DNA of 64,000 bases from UTCHB3 sp964625575 (GCA_964625575.1 CAZVBQ010000002.1:1-64000); one strand, 5' to 3'. Shown: positions 6,931 to 16,516, counted from the first letter of the stretch. Notes: generated from the sequence alone by a model not told the origin. Numbers and translations: made by a program.

Positions 6931-7959
6931 ATGTTCAAAAGTGTCTCCCGTCTGAAACTTGCCAATCTCCCCACCCCGCTTGAGTCAGCCCCAAAACTGG
7001 CGGCACATCTGGGACTTGATAAAATGCTGATAAAACGCGATGATCTTACGGGACTCGCGATGGGGGGCAACAAAGCCCGGAAGCTTGAGTTCGAGCTTGC
7101 TCACGTGGTTGATGGTGGTTACGATACAATCATCACGGTGGGCGGACAACAGTCGAATCACGCCCGAATGACAGCTGCTGCCGCCCGGAAGCTTGGAATG
7201 GATATAAAACTTGTGCTCGGCGGCGCTGATTTTAACGAATTGAAGGGGAATCTCCTCCTTGATACCCTTTTCGGCGCGGAGATCCGGTACATAAACGGAA
7301 GTGACGAAGATGACGATCTGGAGACACTTCAACTTGCCTGGCGTGACGAACTCGAAGCTGCCGGGAAGCAACCATACGCCCTTCCCCTCGGCGGATCAAC
7401 CCCTCGCGGAACGATGGGGTATGTGCTGGCAATGCAGGAACTGGCACTTCAACTGGATGATGACCATGTGCAGATATTCTTGCCCGTCGGCTCATGCGGA
7501 ACCCTCGCGGGTGTGGTTCTCGGGTGTGCCATCTTCCTTCCGAACGCGGAAGTTTACGGAATAAGTGTTTCAAGAACTGAACAGAACATCAGGGAGAGAA
7601 CCGTCGATCTTGCCAAAGCCACCGCGAAACTGCTCGGTACTGATGAGTCGCTTGCCATGAAGAATTTCAACGTGTTCGACTGCTATCACGAGGAGTACGC
7701 CAAACACATCAAGATCGCCCGGGATGCCGCGGATGAGTGCGCGATGCTCGAAGGCCTGATCGTAGATCAGATATACACAGGCAAGGCGATGGCCGGTTTG
7801 TTCGATCTCGCCCGCAAAGGCGCGCTTAAGCGTGATCTCCCCGTCATCTTTCTCCACACCGGCGGAATGCCCGAGATATTCGCCGAAACATTGATGTATG
7901 GCGACTACCAAGGCTGCACGAAATTCACACCCGAAGAAGTACGGGAGATGAAGAAATAA
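6931..7959 (+). CDS. D-cysteine desulfhydrase / ACC deaminase family PLP enzyme
   Basis: The 342-residue protein is full length for the family (fold type II PLP enzymes). The predicted Schiff-base lysine is Lys48 in GGNKARKLEF, and GGQQSNHARM (71-80) is the loop binding the substrate carboxylate. Members convert D-cysteine to pyruvate, ammonia and sulfide, or open the ring of 1-aminocyclopropane-1-carboxylate; the two activities differ by few residues and cannot be separated safely by eye. There is no signal peptide, so it acts in the cytoplasm. Its stop overlaps the start of the next gene (TAATG), so the two are co-transcribed. Confidence 0.85.
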   Translation: MFKSVSRLKLANLPTPLESAPKLAAHLGLDKMLIKRDDLTGLAMGGNKARKLEFELAHVVDGGYDTIITVGGQQSNHARMTAAAARKLGMDIKLVLGGADFNELKGNLLLDTLFGAEIRYINGSDEDDDLETLQLAWRDELEAAGKQPYALPLGGSTPRGTMGYVLAMQELALQLDDDHVQIFLPVGSCGTLAGVVLGCAIFLPNAEVYGISVSRTEQNIRERTVDLAKATAKLLGTDESLAMKNFNVFDCYHEEYAKHIKIARDAADECAMLEGLIVDQIYTGKAMAGLFDLARKGALKRDLPVIFLHTGGMPEIFAETLMYGDYQGCTKFTPEEVREMKK

Positions 7960-9056
7960 TGAAACACTGCCTCCTGCTTCTTCTGATGACCATTTTCGCC
8001 ATCCCCGTTCACTTGCAAACCACGGATCAGCAGTCACCCTCAATCCAAATGGTTGAGCAAACAGCCGATAGCCTGATCCCCCTGCTCCAAAAGAAGTATA
8101 ACATCCCGGGTGTTTCGTGCGTAATTATAAAGGATCATGCTATAGCGTGGTCGAAGAGTTTCGGAGTCGCTGATGTCCGGAGTGGAGAGCCCGTTACAGG
8201 AAATACGATGTTCGAAGCCTGCTCGATGAGCAAACCTGTGTTCGCGTACATTGCGATGAAATTAGTGGAAGAGGGTAAACTGAACCTCGATGGACCCGTT
8301 TGGACCATCTTCGATGACCCCGCGTTCAAAGGGCAGGAGTGGCGTAAAAAGATAACCCCGCGGATGCTACTCACCCACACTTCGGGACTTCCGAACTGGC
8401 GCCCCGGAGATGATGAAGAGAACGGATACCTCCCCATAGAGTTTGAGCCCGGCACTAAATTCCAGTATTCGGGTGAGGGGATGTACCTCCTCCAGAAAGT
8501 GGTCGAAAAGATCACGGGAAGCACGCTCGATAAGATCGCTTCTGAAACCATTTTTCCGCAATTCTCAATGAAGAACAGCACTTTTGTATGGGCACCGGGA
8601 TTTGATGCGCGGATAGCCGTGGGGCACGACACTTCAGGAAACTTCGTCAAGAAAACCGCTTACACCCGTGCCAACGGTGCATACACGCTTTATTGCTCCG
8701 CCGAAGATTACGCTCGTTTTCTACTCGATGTAATGTCGCCCGACCGCCCCGGTGGCAGTTCACTCTCCGCTGAAACCATCGATACCATGCTCTCCCGGCA
8801 GGCTGAGTCACCCTCCCGTGAGCCGCAGAAACGCCCGGGAAACAAAAACGGAATTAAAACCTTCCGCGCTCTCGGGTGGGCGATTGATCAAACTGCCGCG
8901 GGCGATATCCACTACCACAGCGGCTCAAACGGCTCCGGCTTCAAGTGTTACCATCAGTTCGACCGCGCCACCGGCTCCGGCATCGTGATAATGACCAACA
9001 GCCTCGGCGGCCTCGGTCTCTGGGATGAACTCATTCAGCGCGTCGGCAATCTTTAA
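7959..9056 (+). CDS. Secreted serine hydrolase of the class C beta-lactamase / esterase fold
   Basis: After a signal peptide (residues 1-20) comes a beta-lactamase-fold domain. The nucleophile motif SxxK is SMSK (Ser89, Lys92), the YxN motif is represented by Tyr170-Ser-Gly, and the KTG-like box by HSG (His320). The deviations from YxN and KTG point to the esterase or D-aminopeptidase branch rather than to a true beta-lactamase. The 365-residue length is usual for such single-domain proteins. It is translated by overlap with the PLP enzyme upstream; a link between periplasmic peptide or ester breakdown and D-amino-acid use is possible but unproven. Confidence 0.82.
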   Translation: MKHCLLLLLMTIFAIPVHLQTTDQQSPSIQMVEQTADSLIPLLQKKYNIPGVSCVIIKDHAIAWSKSFGVADVRSGEPVTGNTMFEACSMSKPVFAYIAMKLVEEGKLNLDGPVWTIFDDPAFKGQEWRKKITPRMLLTHTSGLPNWRPGDDEENGYLPIEFEPGTKFQYSGEGMYLLQKVVEKITGSTLDKIASETIFPQFSMKNSTFVWAPGFDARIAVGHDTSGNFVKKTAYTRANGAYTLYCSAEDYARFLLDVMSPDRPGGSSLSAETIDTMLSRQAESPSREPQKRPGNKNGIKTFRALGWAIDQTAAGDIHYHSGSNGSGFKCYHQFDRATGSGIVIMTNSLGGLGLWDELIQRVGNL

Positions 9057-9090
9057 AATAAAAAAGCCACCCGTTTCCGGATGGCTCAAA
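9055..9090 (-). terminator. Rho-independent terminator for the minus-strand T9SS gene
   Basis: On the minus strand GAGCCATCCGGAAACGGGTGGC folds into a hairpin followed by TTTTTTATTTT. It also sits just past the stop of the plus-strand hydrolase, so it may work for both convergent genes. Confidence 0.75.
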
Positions 9091-9153
9091 TCAATTGTGA
9101 AAGCTGTAACGATCAGTGGATTAAATTGACCACTAACCTCTTACCACTGACCA

Positions 9154-10791
9154 CTATTTCAGAAGCTGCATCTTCCTCATGTCTCTGAAGCTGCCTGCCT
9201 GAATCTCATAGAAGTAGACGCCAGAAGTAAGCTTCGCGGCATTGAATTCAACTGAGTGCTCACCGGCTGACATCAAACCGTTAACAAGTTCAGCCACTTT
9301 CTGGCCAAGAGCGTTGTAAACGTTGATGGTTACATTGCTCGCAACGGGCAACGCGTAACGCACAACGGTTGAAGGGTTGAATGGATTCGGGAAGTTCTGG
9401 CTAAGGCTGTATGATACAGGCGACATGTCAACTTCAACCTCTTTCGAGTAAGAAGCTGTACCGTCGAAATCGATCTGTTTCAGTCTGTAGGTGTATCTAC
9501 CGGCGGTAACAGCGTCGGTAAAGGCATAATTGCTGATCGAGGTTGTGGTACCTTTACCTTCTACAAACGCCACTGTTGAGTATCCGCTTCCGCCATTTCT
9601 TTCAACTTCAAAACCTCTGTTATTGGTTTCTGAAGCTGTTGCCCACTCGAGGCGAACGCCACCGGTTGAGGAATTGGCAATAAATGATGTCAGTTCAACC
9701 GGCACAATGTTAACGCCGAATTTCACGTCATCAAAATAATAGGTTTTTTCACCGGCGGTAGCACCTGTTACGCCAAAGTTGAAGAAGATCGAAACCTTGT
9801 TGAGGTACGCGTTAAGATCGAGAGCGGCGGTTCCGGAAACCGGATTGCCAAAATCGAACACAAGTGTCTGCCATGAATTGGCAACCGCGAGCGTGGCTTC
9901 AGTTTCGCATGAAACTGCACCATTCTGATAGTCTTCCGCTTTAAGTCTTACCTGGATCGGGGCGTGAGGTGACCAGACTCTTACGTTCATCCTCTTTTCC
10001 TGAGCGGTAAATGGAACCTTGGCTGAGAAACCTGACTGCTGTCCACCGTTGGTGGCTGTGATGGTAGTGCCCGCCCAAAGTTCAGCAGTGGCTGTTTTAA
10101 TAACTTTGGCAACGTGGTTGCTTGAGTTAGTGGGATCGACAACTATGGTTGACTGTTCTGCTCCCCCGAAACCAACGAGACCGTATGCGACGGTAGTGTC
10201 TTCAAATGTTACAGGGAGATTCATCTGGGTAAGGGTTGGGCCCCCGCCGCCTGAAACGAGTTTGATCTCATCGAAGTAGTAGGTGAAGTTCGCGCCACCG
10301 GCTCCGACAGTACCGTTATCAAAAATAAAAACCATTTTAATGTAGGTATTCGCAGTGTTGATGGTGCTGAAATCGTAAGTCAGTTCTTCCCACGCGTTGG
10401 CGGTGGTGCAAGTCTGTTCCTGTTCGAAGAAGATACCGCCATTAGTGGCGTTTTCAACCTTGAGGAGCATTTTGGCGCCAATTCTCGGCATGTAAACTTT
10501 AACCTTGAATATCTTGTTGGTCGAGAAGTCGATATTTCCCGCCAGTGATATCCACGAACCGCCCCAAGGGTCACCGGCGTTCTTTACCATTTTACCTGTA
10601 AAGCCTGTGGTGTTAATTCCACCCGGAAAGGGGTTTGCAACTCTGGTAGCCTGGCCACCGCTGAAATCCGTGAAAGTGTAGTTAAGGGCACCGTTCTCAA
10701 AGTCGAACGGAAGAACCGGCAGACCCTGGGCGAAAACTGTTCCCGCCATCAGAAATGCAGCCACGAAAAGCCGTAAAGCCATGTTTTTCAT
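9154..10791 (-). CDS. Secreted type IX cargo with two carbohydrate-binding-like domains
   Basis: The 545-residue protein begins with a signal peptide ending near VFAQ. Two related beta-sandwich repeats follow (about 25-180 and 190-355), each ending in a YYFDEIKL / YYFDDVKF strand, as in CBM-like jelly-roll domains. Then comes an FN3-like stretch (VELTSFIA, GRYTYRLKQIDFDG) and a C-terminal Por sorting domain with QNFPNPFNPST and GVYFYEI. Such proteins cross the outer membrane by the type IX system and lose the tail or become surface-attached. No catalytic domain is seen, so a binding role for polysaccharide is likely. A terminator follows on the minus strand. Confidence 0.85.
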   Translation of the reverse strand: MKNMALRLFVAAFLMAGTVFAQGLPVLPFDFENGALNYTFTDFSGGQATRVANPFPGGINTTGFTGKMVKNAGDPWGGSWISLAGNIDFSTNKIFKVKVYMPRIGAKMLLKVENATNGGIFFEQEQTCTTANAWEELTYDFSTINTANTYIKMVFIFDNGTVGAGGANFTYYFDEIKLVSGGGGPTLTQMNLPVTFEDTTVAYGLVGFGGAEQSTIVVDPTNSSNHVAKVIKTATAELWAGTTITATNGGQQSGFSAKVPFTAQEKRMNVRVWSPHAPIQVRLKAEDYQNGAVSCETEATLAVANSWQTLVFDFGNPVSGTAALDLNAYLNKVSIFFNFGVTGATAGEKTYYFDDVKFGVNIVPVELTSFIANSSTGGVRLEWATASETNNRGFEVERNGGSGYSTVAFVEGKGTTTSISNYAFTDAVTAGRYTYRLKQIDFDGTASYSKEVEVDMSPVSYSLSQNFPNPFNPSTVVRYALPVASNVTINVYNALGQKVAELVNGLMSAGEHSVEFNAAKLTSGVYFYEIQAGSFRDMRKMQLLK

Positions 10792-10963
10792 TGTATCTCC
10801 GATTGATTAAAATGATCAACCAGAGTTCAATAATCGTACCAAAACCAAAAACGCTTAAATGAGCCGTAAAACGCGGAAATTGAAGAAGTTAGGGGGTAAG
10901 GGGCGTAAGCCAGGGGTTATCAAAATAATAACGGTTGCTTATTGATTTGATAACCCCGTGGTG

Positions 10964-12400
10964 TTAATTCAGGATCAACTGCGCCACATTTTCGATATGC
11001 CAGGTGTTCGGGAACATGTCAACCGCCCTCATTTTGGTGAGAGTATACCCTTCTGCCAGCAGTTCCTTAATGTCGCGGGCCTGTGTCGCGGGGTTGCAAC
11101 TTACATACACGATCTTCTTCGGCTTCAGTTTCAGCACATCTGAAAGGGTGTTTGGGTGCATGCCACTACGGGGTGGATCAAGGATGATAACATCAGGTGC
11201 CGGCAGGTTGTTCTCCGCCACAACAGGGAGAAAACTTTTATAAAGATCTGCCATATAGAAGTGGAGGTGTTGCGCGTTGTTCAGTTCCTTGTTCATTCCC
11301 GCGTCCATTATCGCGTCGGCAACTGCTTCAAAACCGTAAACATTTTTGCAATGTTTCGCCAAGTATATCGGTATCGTCCCCGCGCCGCAATAAAGGTCGT
11401 AAACTGTTTCGTCCCCCTTCAGTTCGGCGTATTCAAGCGTTACATCGTACAGTTTCTCCGCCTGAAGTGTATTGGTCTGAAAAAAGGAATTTGCGCTGAT
11501 GCCGAAAGTATAGCCGCCTATTTTGTCGTATATCTTCCCCTCACCGTGAAGCACTATCTCGTACTCTCCCTTGGCAACCTGCGCCTTTGAGCCGTTGATG
11601 TTGTTAACTATCGTGGTGATCTGAGGGAATTTCTCTTTCAGAACCGAGGCGTAATTGTAGGTGATCGCCTGCTCTTCCCGGGCGGTAACGAGATTCACCA
11701 TCAGGTCGTCTGTGTGAGCAGACTGCCTGATAACAAGATTTTTAAGGTAGCCGGTGTGCGTTTTGGTGGAATAAGCCTCGAGTCTTTTTTCGGTGAAATA
11801 TTCACGGGTGAAGGCAACAATTTCTTCCGATATGGGTGACTGAAGTTTGCACTCCTTCAGATCGAGTACCTTGTCGTAAACACCCGGCACATGCAGCCCG
11901 AGAAACAGTCCCTGATTCGTCACGTCAGGTTTTCCCGCTTCATCCGCTGTCAGCCAACGTTTCTGTGAGAACGAAAACTCCATCTTGTTACGGTAATAAA
12001 ATTGCTTGTCAGCACCGGCAACCGGTTCCTGATGGATATCCGTAATCCCGCCGATATTCTTGAAAATTTCTGCAACCTGCAGCTCTTTATGGCGTATCTG
12101 CTCGCTGTAGGCGAGGTCTTGCTGCTTGCACCCGCCGCAGACTCCGAAGTGACTGCACGCGGGGTCGGTTCTGAGTGGTGAGCGCTCCAGCACTTCGACC
12201 AGAACAGACTCGGCGTAGTTCTTCTTCGTTTTTGTGAACTTCGCGCGCACTTTTTCGCCGGGGTATGCACCCTGAACGAATACCACGAACCCCCGTTCAT
12301 TTTCTGAATTTTCCGGGTCTTTCAGAAAAGCGACGCCTTTCCCCTCAAACGCGTACGACTCAACCACCAATTCAATAATGCTGTTCTTTTCTAATCTCAT
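10964..12400 (-). CDS. rlmD: 23S rRNA (uracil-5-)-methyltransferase, RlmD/RumA family
   Basis: The 478-residue protein has an N-terminal TRAM domain (about 1-70), an iron-sulfur cluster region (Cys82, Cys88, Cys91 in CSHFGVCGGC, with a likely fourth Cys in KECKL), and a C-terminal SAM-dependent methyltransferase. VYDLYCGAGTI binds SAM, DPPRSGMHP and VYVSCNPATQARD carry the catalytic and nucleophile residues. It methylates a uracil of 23S rRNA at C5; which uracil (1939 or 747) is not decided by eye. Its ATG overlaps the stop of the preceding methyltransferase gene (ATGA). Confidence 0.88.
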   Translation of the reverse strand: MRLEKNSIIELVVESYAFEGKGVAFLKDPENSENERGFVVFVQGAYPGEKVRAKFTKTKKNYAESVLVEVLERSPLRTDPACSHFGVCGGCKQQDLAYSEQIRHKELQVAEIFKNIGGITDIHQEPVAGADKQFYYRNKMEFSFSQKRWLTADEAGKPDVTNQGLFLGLHVPGVYDKVLDLKECKLQSPISEEIVAFTREYFTEKRLEAYSTKTHTGYLKNLVIRQSAHTDDLMVNLVTAREEQAITYNYASVLKEKFPQITTIVNNINGSKAQVAKGEYEIVLHGEGKIYDKIGGYTFGISANSFFQTNTLQAEKLYDVTLEYAELKGDETVYDLYCGAGTIPIYLAKHCKNVYGFEAVADAIMDAGMNKELNNAQHLHFYMADLYKSFLPVVAENNLPAPDVIILDPPRSGMHPNTLSDVLKLKPKKIVYVSCNPATQARDIKELLAEGYTLTKMRAVDMFPNTWHIENVAQLILN

Positions 12401-13134
12401 ATTTTCTTTAATATCATCGTTTTCAGGTTCATAAATTTCAGGGCACCCCCTTTAACGAGCGAGGTTATCTCGTGCTTCTCTCCCGCGAACTCTTTTCTGA
12501 TCTTTTGTCTCTGTTCCGCGGATACCGATTTCAGGTTGTTTTCGAGCATTTTGTACGATTTAATGTAAAACTCGTCGAGATCGTTGGTGAAATCGGCAAC
12601 TTTAACAACTTCAAAATTGCGGGAAGTGTAGTAAGGCTCAAAATCTTCGGTGAAGAGGGGGTCTTGCCCCGAGTCAGCCCAGATATCATTCAGAAATGTC
12701 GGCGCGGGTTTCTTGTTGCAGAGTATTTCAGTGGTTATCAGGTGTCCGCCCGGTTTCAGTATCCTTTTTATCTCTTTCACAAGTTTGTTCCGCACTCCCA
12801 GTGTCAGGGTTGCCTGACAGAAGACAAAGTCGAAACTTTCAGTTTTGTGATCGAGCGAGGTGTAGTCAACATAAAGTACCGGCACCTGCCGGTCTTTTGG
12901 CGTGTTTGCCTTGAACCCGAATATCTCGGTGTTGTCGTCACTCGCGGCGTGAATTGGTGCGAAACCGCTGCCGATGAAGTGGGGCACAATTTCTGTAAAT
13001 CCGTTCCCCAAAATGAGGAGGGAGCCTTCGTGAGGCTGCACTTCATTTAAAAAGAATTTGATCGGGGCTGCCCCCCCGGGAAGGAAGGGTGATTTATTAT
13101 CCGGCAATTTTGATCCGTTTTTGATATTTTTCAA
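12397..13134 (-). CDS. Class I SAM-dependent methyltransferase, substrate unknown
   Basis: LLILGNGFTEIVPHF (about 40-54) fits the glycine-rich SAM-binding motif I, FDFVFCQATLTL is motif IV, and ILKPGGHLITTEI is the post-IV strand. It is a Methyltransf_11/25-like fold without a recognisable substrate domain. The start is uncertain: the frame opens with a TTG at 13134, and a TAAATTTG box at 13139-13146 lies immediately upstream, so transcription may begin almost at the start codon. It precedes rlmD in an overlapping pair, which hints at RNA or ribosome-related work, but that is only inference. Confidence 0.75.
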   Translation of the reverse strand: MKNIKNGSKLPDNKSPFLPGGAAPIKFFLNEVQPHEGSLLILGNGFTEIVPHFIGSGFAPIHAASDDNTEIFGFKANTPKDRQVPVLYVDYTSLDHKTESFDFVFCQATLTLGVRNKLVKEIKRILKPGGHLITTEILCNKKPAPTFLNDIWADSGQDPLFTEDFEPYYTSRNFEVVKVADFTNDLDEFYIKSYKMLENNLKSVSAEQRQKIRKEFAGEKHEITSLVKGGALKFMNLKTMILKKI

Positions 13135-13158
13135 ACTGCAAATTTAGAGATTATTTAT

Positions 13159-15168
13159 TTGATATCATTGAAGAGCATTCTCCCCCTGCTGTTTCTGGCG
13201 ACAGTTACCCTGTTCGCGCAGGAGCGTCCACCCGCCGGCAGGGACACCACGAAAGCTGTAACCGACACTTCCGCGTATAAACCACGGGCGTTGAGGGACA
13301 GCGTGGTAACTGACTCCCTTGCACCCGTCTACCAGTTACCTGAGCAGGGCGCGTTCCGCGCATTTTCGCAGGATGACCTGAAATTGATGAATTATCGCGA
13401 CGGGGCGACACTTCTGCAGCACTTCCCTGCCACGTTCAACAGAAGCATGGGCTTTCCCGGCCTCCCTTCTGAAGTAACTTTTTACGGCGAGGGAAACGGG
13501 AAGATATCTTTCCTCGAAGACGGTATCGAGATCAACGACCGATACTCTGAGTCCCTCTATTTCGATAACCTGCACGATGGCTACATCGATAAATTGTCGC
13601 TATACCCTTCATACATGGGGTTTTTACACGCCTATCGCCCCTCGCAGATCACGGTCGCGGTTACAGGACGCGATTTTGTTTCGGGCGCGCCTTATTCACG
13701 GATCAAATATTTTGAAGGCCCCGCGGGCGAGGGTTTTATTGACGTGCAGTTCAACCAGACCATCAAGAACCGGCTGGTGCTTTTCACAGAGATAACGAAC
13801 AACAAGGTTGACGACGGTTTCCGGAACAGCAACCTCTCCCTCTGGAAGGGGAAGGTTAACCTGAAATACATCCTTTCAAACCGCCTGAATCTTGCCGCGG
13901 GATACAATTATATTCAACAGGATCTCGGACTGAACGGAGGCGTTAATTACGACTCGGCAAAGTCGCTCGCCGCGTCCATCCCCGGACGTTCACTCGACGA
14001 TTTTCTCTACGACGACCGGGCCGCGCCCGTTAACTTCCTGAACCGCTATCAGAAGAACACCAAGCACAGGCTCCACTTCAAGGCGTTCGGAAGTATCGGC
14101 TCAATTGGCTACGTTGAAGGAAGCCTGTTCCACCAGACCAACCTGAATGAGTTCCGGCAGAATGAAGACTCCCTCTTCACCAACCCCAACAGGGTGCTGA
14201 GCAACCGGCGGTACACCGTTACGGGCGGAGTTTTCCGCGCGACGTTCGACACGAAATATTTCGCTGCCGACGTGCATGCCAACTATGAGTCGGTTAATTT
14301 CGAGAATGAATGGTTCGACCCAACAGCGGGGTTCGTCCCCTCTGGCAGCAGTAGAAGAAACTCCTTCTCAGCCGGTGGCATTCTGACGGGGAAACTTGGC
14401 AGTTTCGCCCTCTCGGGATTCGGAAAGATATTTATATACGATGGCACATTCTACCCCGGTATCGGAGGCGAAGCCAAAGTTGAAATCTCCGAAGGGTTGA
14501 GCTTCCGCGCGGGCGCGTCGTACCTCGAGGGTTATGATGCCGGTGTCTGGTTCAATCACAGTAACACTTACACCACCCGGCTTGAGGCCGAATTGATCTT
14601 TCAAACGGGCAATCTTCATGCTTCCGTTCTTGGCTGGGGTTCAAACACCGGGTTTAAAAACCAGGGAGCGGTGATGCCAACAATTGACCCGTTGATCCCT
14701 CTTCCTCCCGCTGAGCCGAAGAAACTCGCGTTCGGTACCGTTGCTTCCCTTGGTTATTCCTTGGGGAGTTTCACGGCTTTTCTCGACGCGCAGTACAACA
14801 ATAAACAGCTCGAGATTTCGGGAAAGAATATCATCCCGGCATTCATTGCCAAAACGGGTATCTCTTTCCGTGACACTCTATTTGACGACGCGCTCGATCT
14901 CAAGACCACTATTTCATATTCTTACCGCACCTCGACCGTCGCCACGAATTACAATTTTTATGTGGACCGGGTTTTCTACACTCCTTGGATCGATGACGTT
15001 CCGGCTTCCGGACAGCTCGATTTCCACGTGGCGGGTACCATTCAGAAAGTGGCAACGCTTTTCTTCGCCTGGGAGAATCTCCTCGGTTCAAAGTATTACC
15101 TTTCACCATATTACCCCGTTCTGCCGCGGAACATCCGGTTCGGTATTACCTGGGAATTTCTGAACTGA
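13159..15168 (+). CDS. TonB-dependent-receptor-like outer-membrane protein
   Basis: The start is a TTG (13159 or, giving a tidier signal peptide MKSILPLLFLATVTLFAQ, 13168). After a Thr/Pro-rich linker, residues 70-160 resemble a plug domain (MNYRDGATLLQHFPATF, FLEDGIEINDR). The remaining 500 residues alternate hydrophobic and aromatic strands of a beta barrel and end in FGITWEFLN, with an aromatic close to the C-terminus. There is no carboxypeptidase-like domain, unlike SusC proteins. The transported substrate is unknown. It is divergent from the methyltransferase gene with very little space between, and is followed seven bases later by a PAP2 gene. Confidence 0.75.
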   Translation: MISLKSILPLLFLATVTLFAQERPPAGRDTTKAVTDTSAYKPRALRDSVVTDSLAPVYQLPEQGAFRAFSQDDLKLMNYRDGATLLQHFPATFNRSMGFPGLPSEVTFYGEGNGKISFLEDGIEINDRYSESLYFDNLHDGYIDKLSLYPSYMGFLHAYRPSQITVAVTGRDFVSGAPYSRIKYFEGPAGEGFIDVQFNQTIKNRLVLFTEITNNKVDDGFRNSNLSLWKGKVNLKYILSNRLNLAAGYNYIQQDLGLNGGVNYDSAKSLAASIPGRSLDDFLYDDRAAPVNFLNRYQKNTKHRLHFKAFGSIGSIGYVEGSLFHQTNLNEFRQNEDSLFTNPNRVLSNRRYTVTGGVFRATFDTKYFAADVHANYESVNFENEWFDPTAGFVPSGSSRRNSFSAGGILTGKLGSFALSGFGKIFIYDGTFYPGIGGEAKVEISEGLSFRAGASYLEGYDAGVWFNHSNTYTTRLEAELIFQTGNLHASVLGWGSNTGFKNQGAVMPTIDPLIPLPPAEPKKLAFGTVASLGYSLGSFTAFLDAQYNNKQLEISGKNIIPAFIAKTGISFRDTLFDDALDLKTTISYSYRTSTVATNYNFYVDRVFYTPWIDDVPASGQLDFHVAGTIQKVATLFFAWENLLGSKYYLSPYYPVLPRNIRFGITWEFLN

Positions 15169-15175
15169 GAGCGCC

Positions 15176-15736
15176 ATGGATTTTCTCTTCGAAATAGATA
15201 AAGCTGTTTTCTACTTCCTCAATCACACGCTGAGTTCCCCTTTCCTCGATCGCTTTTTCGCGACAATCACCGATGTGAACAGCTGGTACATAGCCTACAT
15301 TATACTTATCGGAATCATGGTAACCTACGGTGGGAAAAGGGGCAGAATTGCCGCCGTGATGGTAATTCTGATGATAATTATCAGCGACCAGACCGGCGCG
15401 AAACTGCTGAAAGAGTGGTTCGCGCGCGTCCGTCCTTGTAACTTCCTGCCGGGTGTAAACACCCCCATCGGGCCTGAAGGAACATGGTCATTCCCCTCAA
15501 ACCACGCGCTGAACAACTTCGCTGTCGCGACATTCTTCACCCTTCTCTACCCACGTCTGAAGTGGGTCCTCTTCATCACCGCGACCCTCATCGCCCTCTC
15601 ACGTCCATACCTTGGGCTCCACTATCCCTCCGATATCCTCGGCGGTGCCATAATCGGAGCAGCCATCGGCTATGGCTTCGCGCAGTTGCAGATCTGGCTT
15701 GAGCCGAAAATCAAGTTTTGGGGAAATAAAGAATAA
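15176..15736 (+). CDS. PAP2-family membrane phosphatase
   Basis: The 186-residue integral membrane protein has the three PAP2 signature blocks: KEWFARVRP, PSNHALNN and RPYLGLHYPSDILGG, which supply the catalytic His pair and phosphate-binding Arg and Lys. Five or six hydrophobic segments are visible. Relatives dephosphorylate undecaprenyl pyrophosphate, phosphatidic acid or phosphatidylglycerol phosphate; which lipid cannot be told here. It starts seven bases after the stop of the receptor-like gene and is likely translated from the same message. Confidence 0.88.
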   Translation: MDFLFEIDKAVFYFLNHTLSSPFLDRFFATITDVNSWYIAYIILIGIMVTYGGKRGRIAAVMVILMIIISDQTGAKLLKEWFARVRPCNFLPGVNTPIGPEGTWSFPSNHALNNFAVATFFTLLYPRLKWVLFITATLIALSRPYLGLHYPSDILGGAIIGAAIGYGFAQLQIWLEPKIKFWGNKE

Positions 15737-15766
15737 GATAATCCCCGAAGGACTCGAATAAAAGTT

Positions 15767-15804
15767 ACGCGGATGACACGGATTTAACGCGGATTTCGCG
15801 GATT
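15767..15804. repeat. Dispersed ACGCGGAT-type intergenic repeat
   Basis: Repeated ACGCGGAT and ACACGGATTT units. Related tracts (ATCCGTGAAATCCGCG and its complement) occur at 40323-40452 and 44480-44560. It has no coding potential. Confidence 0.65.
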
Positions 15805-15853
15805 AATTTTTGGTTTATATATTCATCTCAATTGACTATTTTTGTAGTCATAT

Positions 15854-15869
15854 GATGATAATTATCGTC
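15854..15869. promoter_or_regulatory. AT-rich palindrome upstream of the 119-aa gene
   Basis: GATGATAATTATCGTC is a near-perfect palindrome 35 bases before the next ATG, just after a TATTTTTG that fits the -7 promoter consensus. It looks like an operator; the regulator is unknown. Confidence 0.4.
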
Positions 15870-15904
15870 AGACGAACGCGCTCCAATACAATTGAAAATA
15901 ACCC

Positions 15905-16264
15905 ATGATAACCTCACTACACCCTCACCAGATATTTGTATTCGGCTCCAATATGGCGGGGAAACATTACGGCGGGGCTGCCAGGCAGGCGCATGATTCT
16001 TTCGGCGCGGCGATGGGAGTCGGCGAAGGTCTCACCGGACAGTGTTATGCCTTCCCGACCCTGGATGAGAATTTCGGACTCCGTTCAGATGATGAGATAA
16101 CCGGAAGCGTTAAACTCTTCTTCGAATGCGCTCACGCGAACCCCCACCTCGAGTTCCTCCTCACCAAAGTCGGTTGTGGCATCGCCGGATATGATGAGAA
16201 TTACATGAAAGCTAAATTCCTCCACGCGCCAGGGAATGTTGTTAAGCCGGAAGGATGGATATAA
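15905..16264 (+). CDS. Small protein of the FVFGSN / A1S_2505-like phage-associated family
   Basis: The 119-residue protein has FVFGSNMAGKHYGGAARQA near the N-terminus, CYAFPTLDENFGLR in the middle and LLTKVGCGIAGY toward the end. This pattern (FVFGSN, GGAA, an A-P-T segment, a late T-x-GCG-AGY) is that of small proteins found in phages and scattered bacterial genomes, with a layout resembling a macro domain. The function is not established to my knowledge; nucleotide-derivative binding would be a guess. It stands alone between repeat DNA and an AT-rich acquired gene. Confidence 0.6.
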   Translation: MITSLHPHQIFVFGSNMAGKHYGGAARQAHDSFGAAMGVGEGLTGQCYAFPTLDENFGLRSDDEITGSVKLFFECAHANPHLEFLLTKVGCGIAGYDENYMKAKFLHAPGNVVKPEGWI

Positions 16265-16447
16265 ATGAATTACCGGTGCAGGTTAGAGACCACCTGTGAT
16301 TAACCTCAACCAAATACTCGCTAATTCATAGCTTGGATCAAGCTTAATTAATACGAAGCAATATAAAAATAATTGTTCACCAACTGTTGCCTGTCAGGTA
16401 CCCTTTAAACGCTCCACATCGATTCGAATTGTGTTTGGTTTTCTATT

Positions 16448-16466
16448 AACAATGATAATCATTATT
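16448..16466. promoter_or_regulatory. Fur-box-like palindrome upstream of the alpha-CTD/sigma-like gene
   Basis: AACAATGATAATCATTATT matches 16 of 19 positions of the classical Fur box and contains the perfect palindrome AATGAT-A-ATCATT. It lies 50 bases before the ATG at 16517. The rest of 16265-16516 is AT-rich with nothing else recognisable. Confidence 0.45.
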
Positions 16467-16516
16467 TTAAGAAATCGTAAATGGAAATTTTAATGGTGTA
16501 TTAGGAAGTTAAGGTT

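Noticed and set aside
7959..9056. A true class C beta-lactamase (resistance gene)
   Set aside because: SxxK is present, but the YxN and KTG boxes deviate, which fits the broad serine-hydrolase group rather than AmpC.
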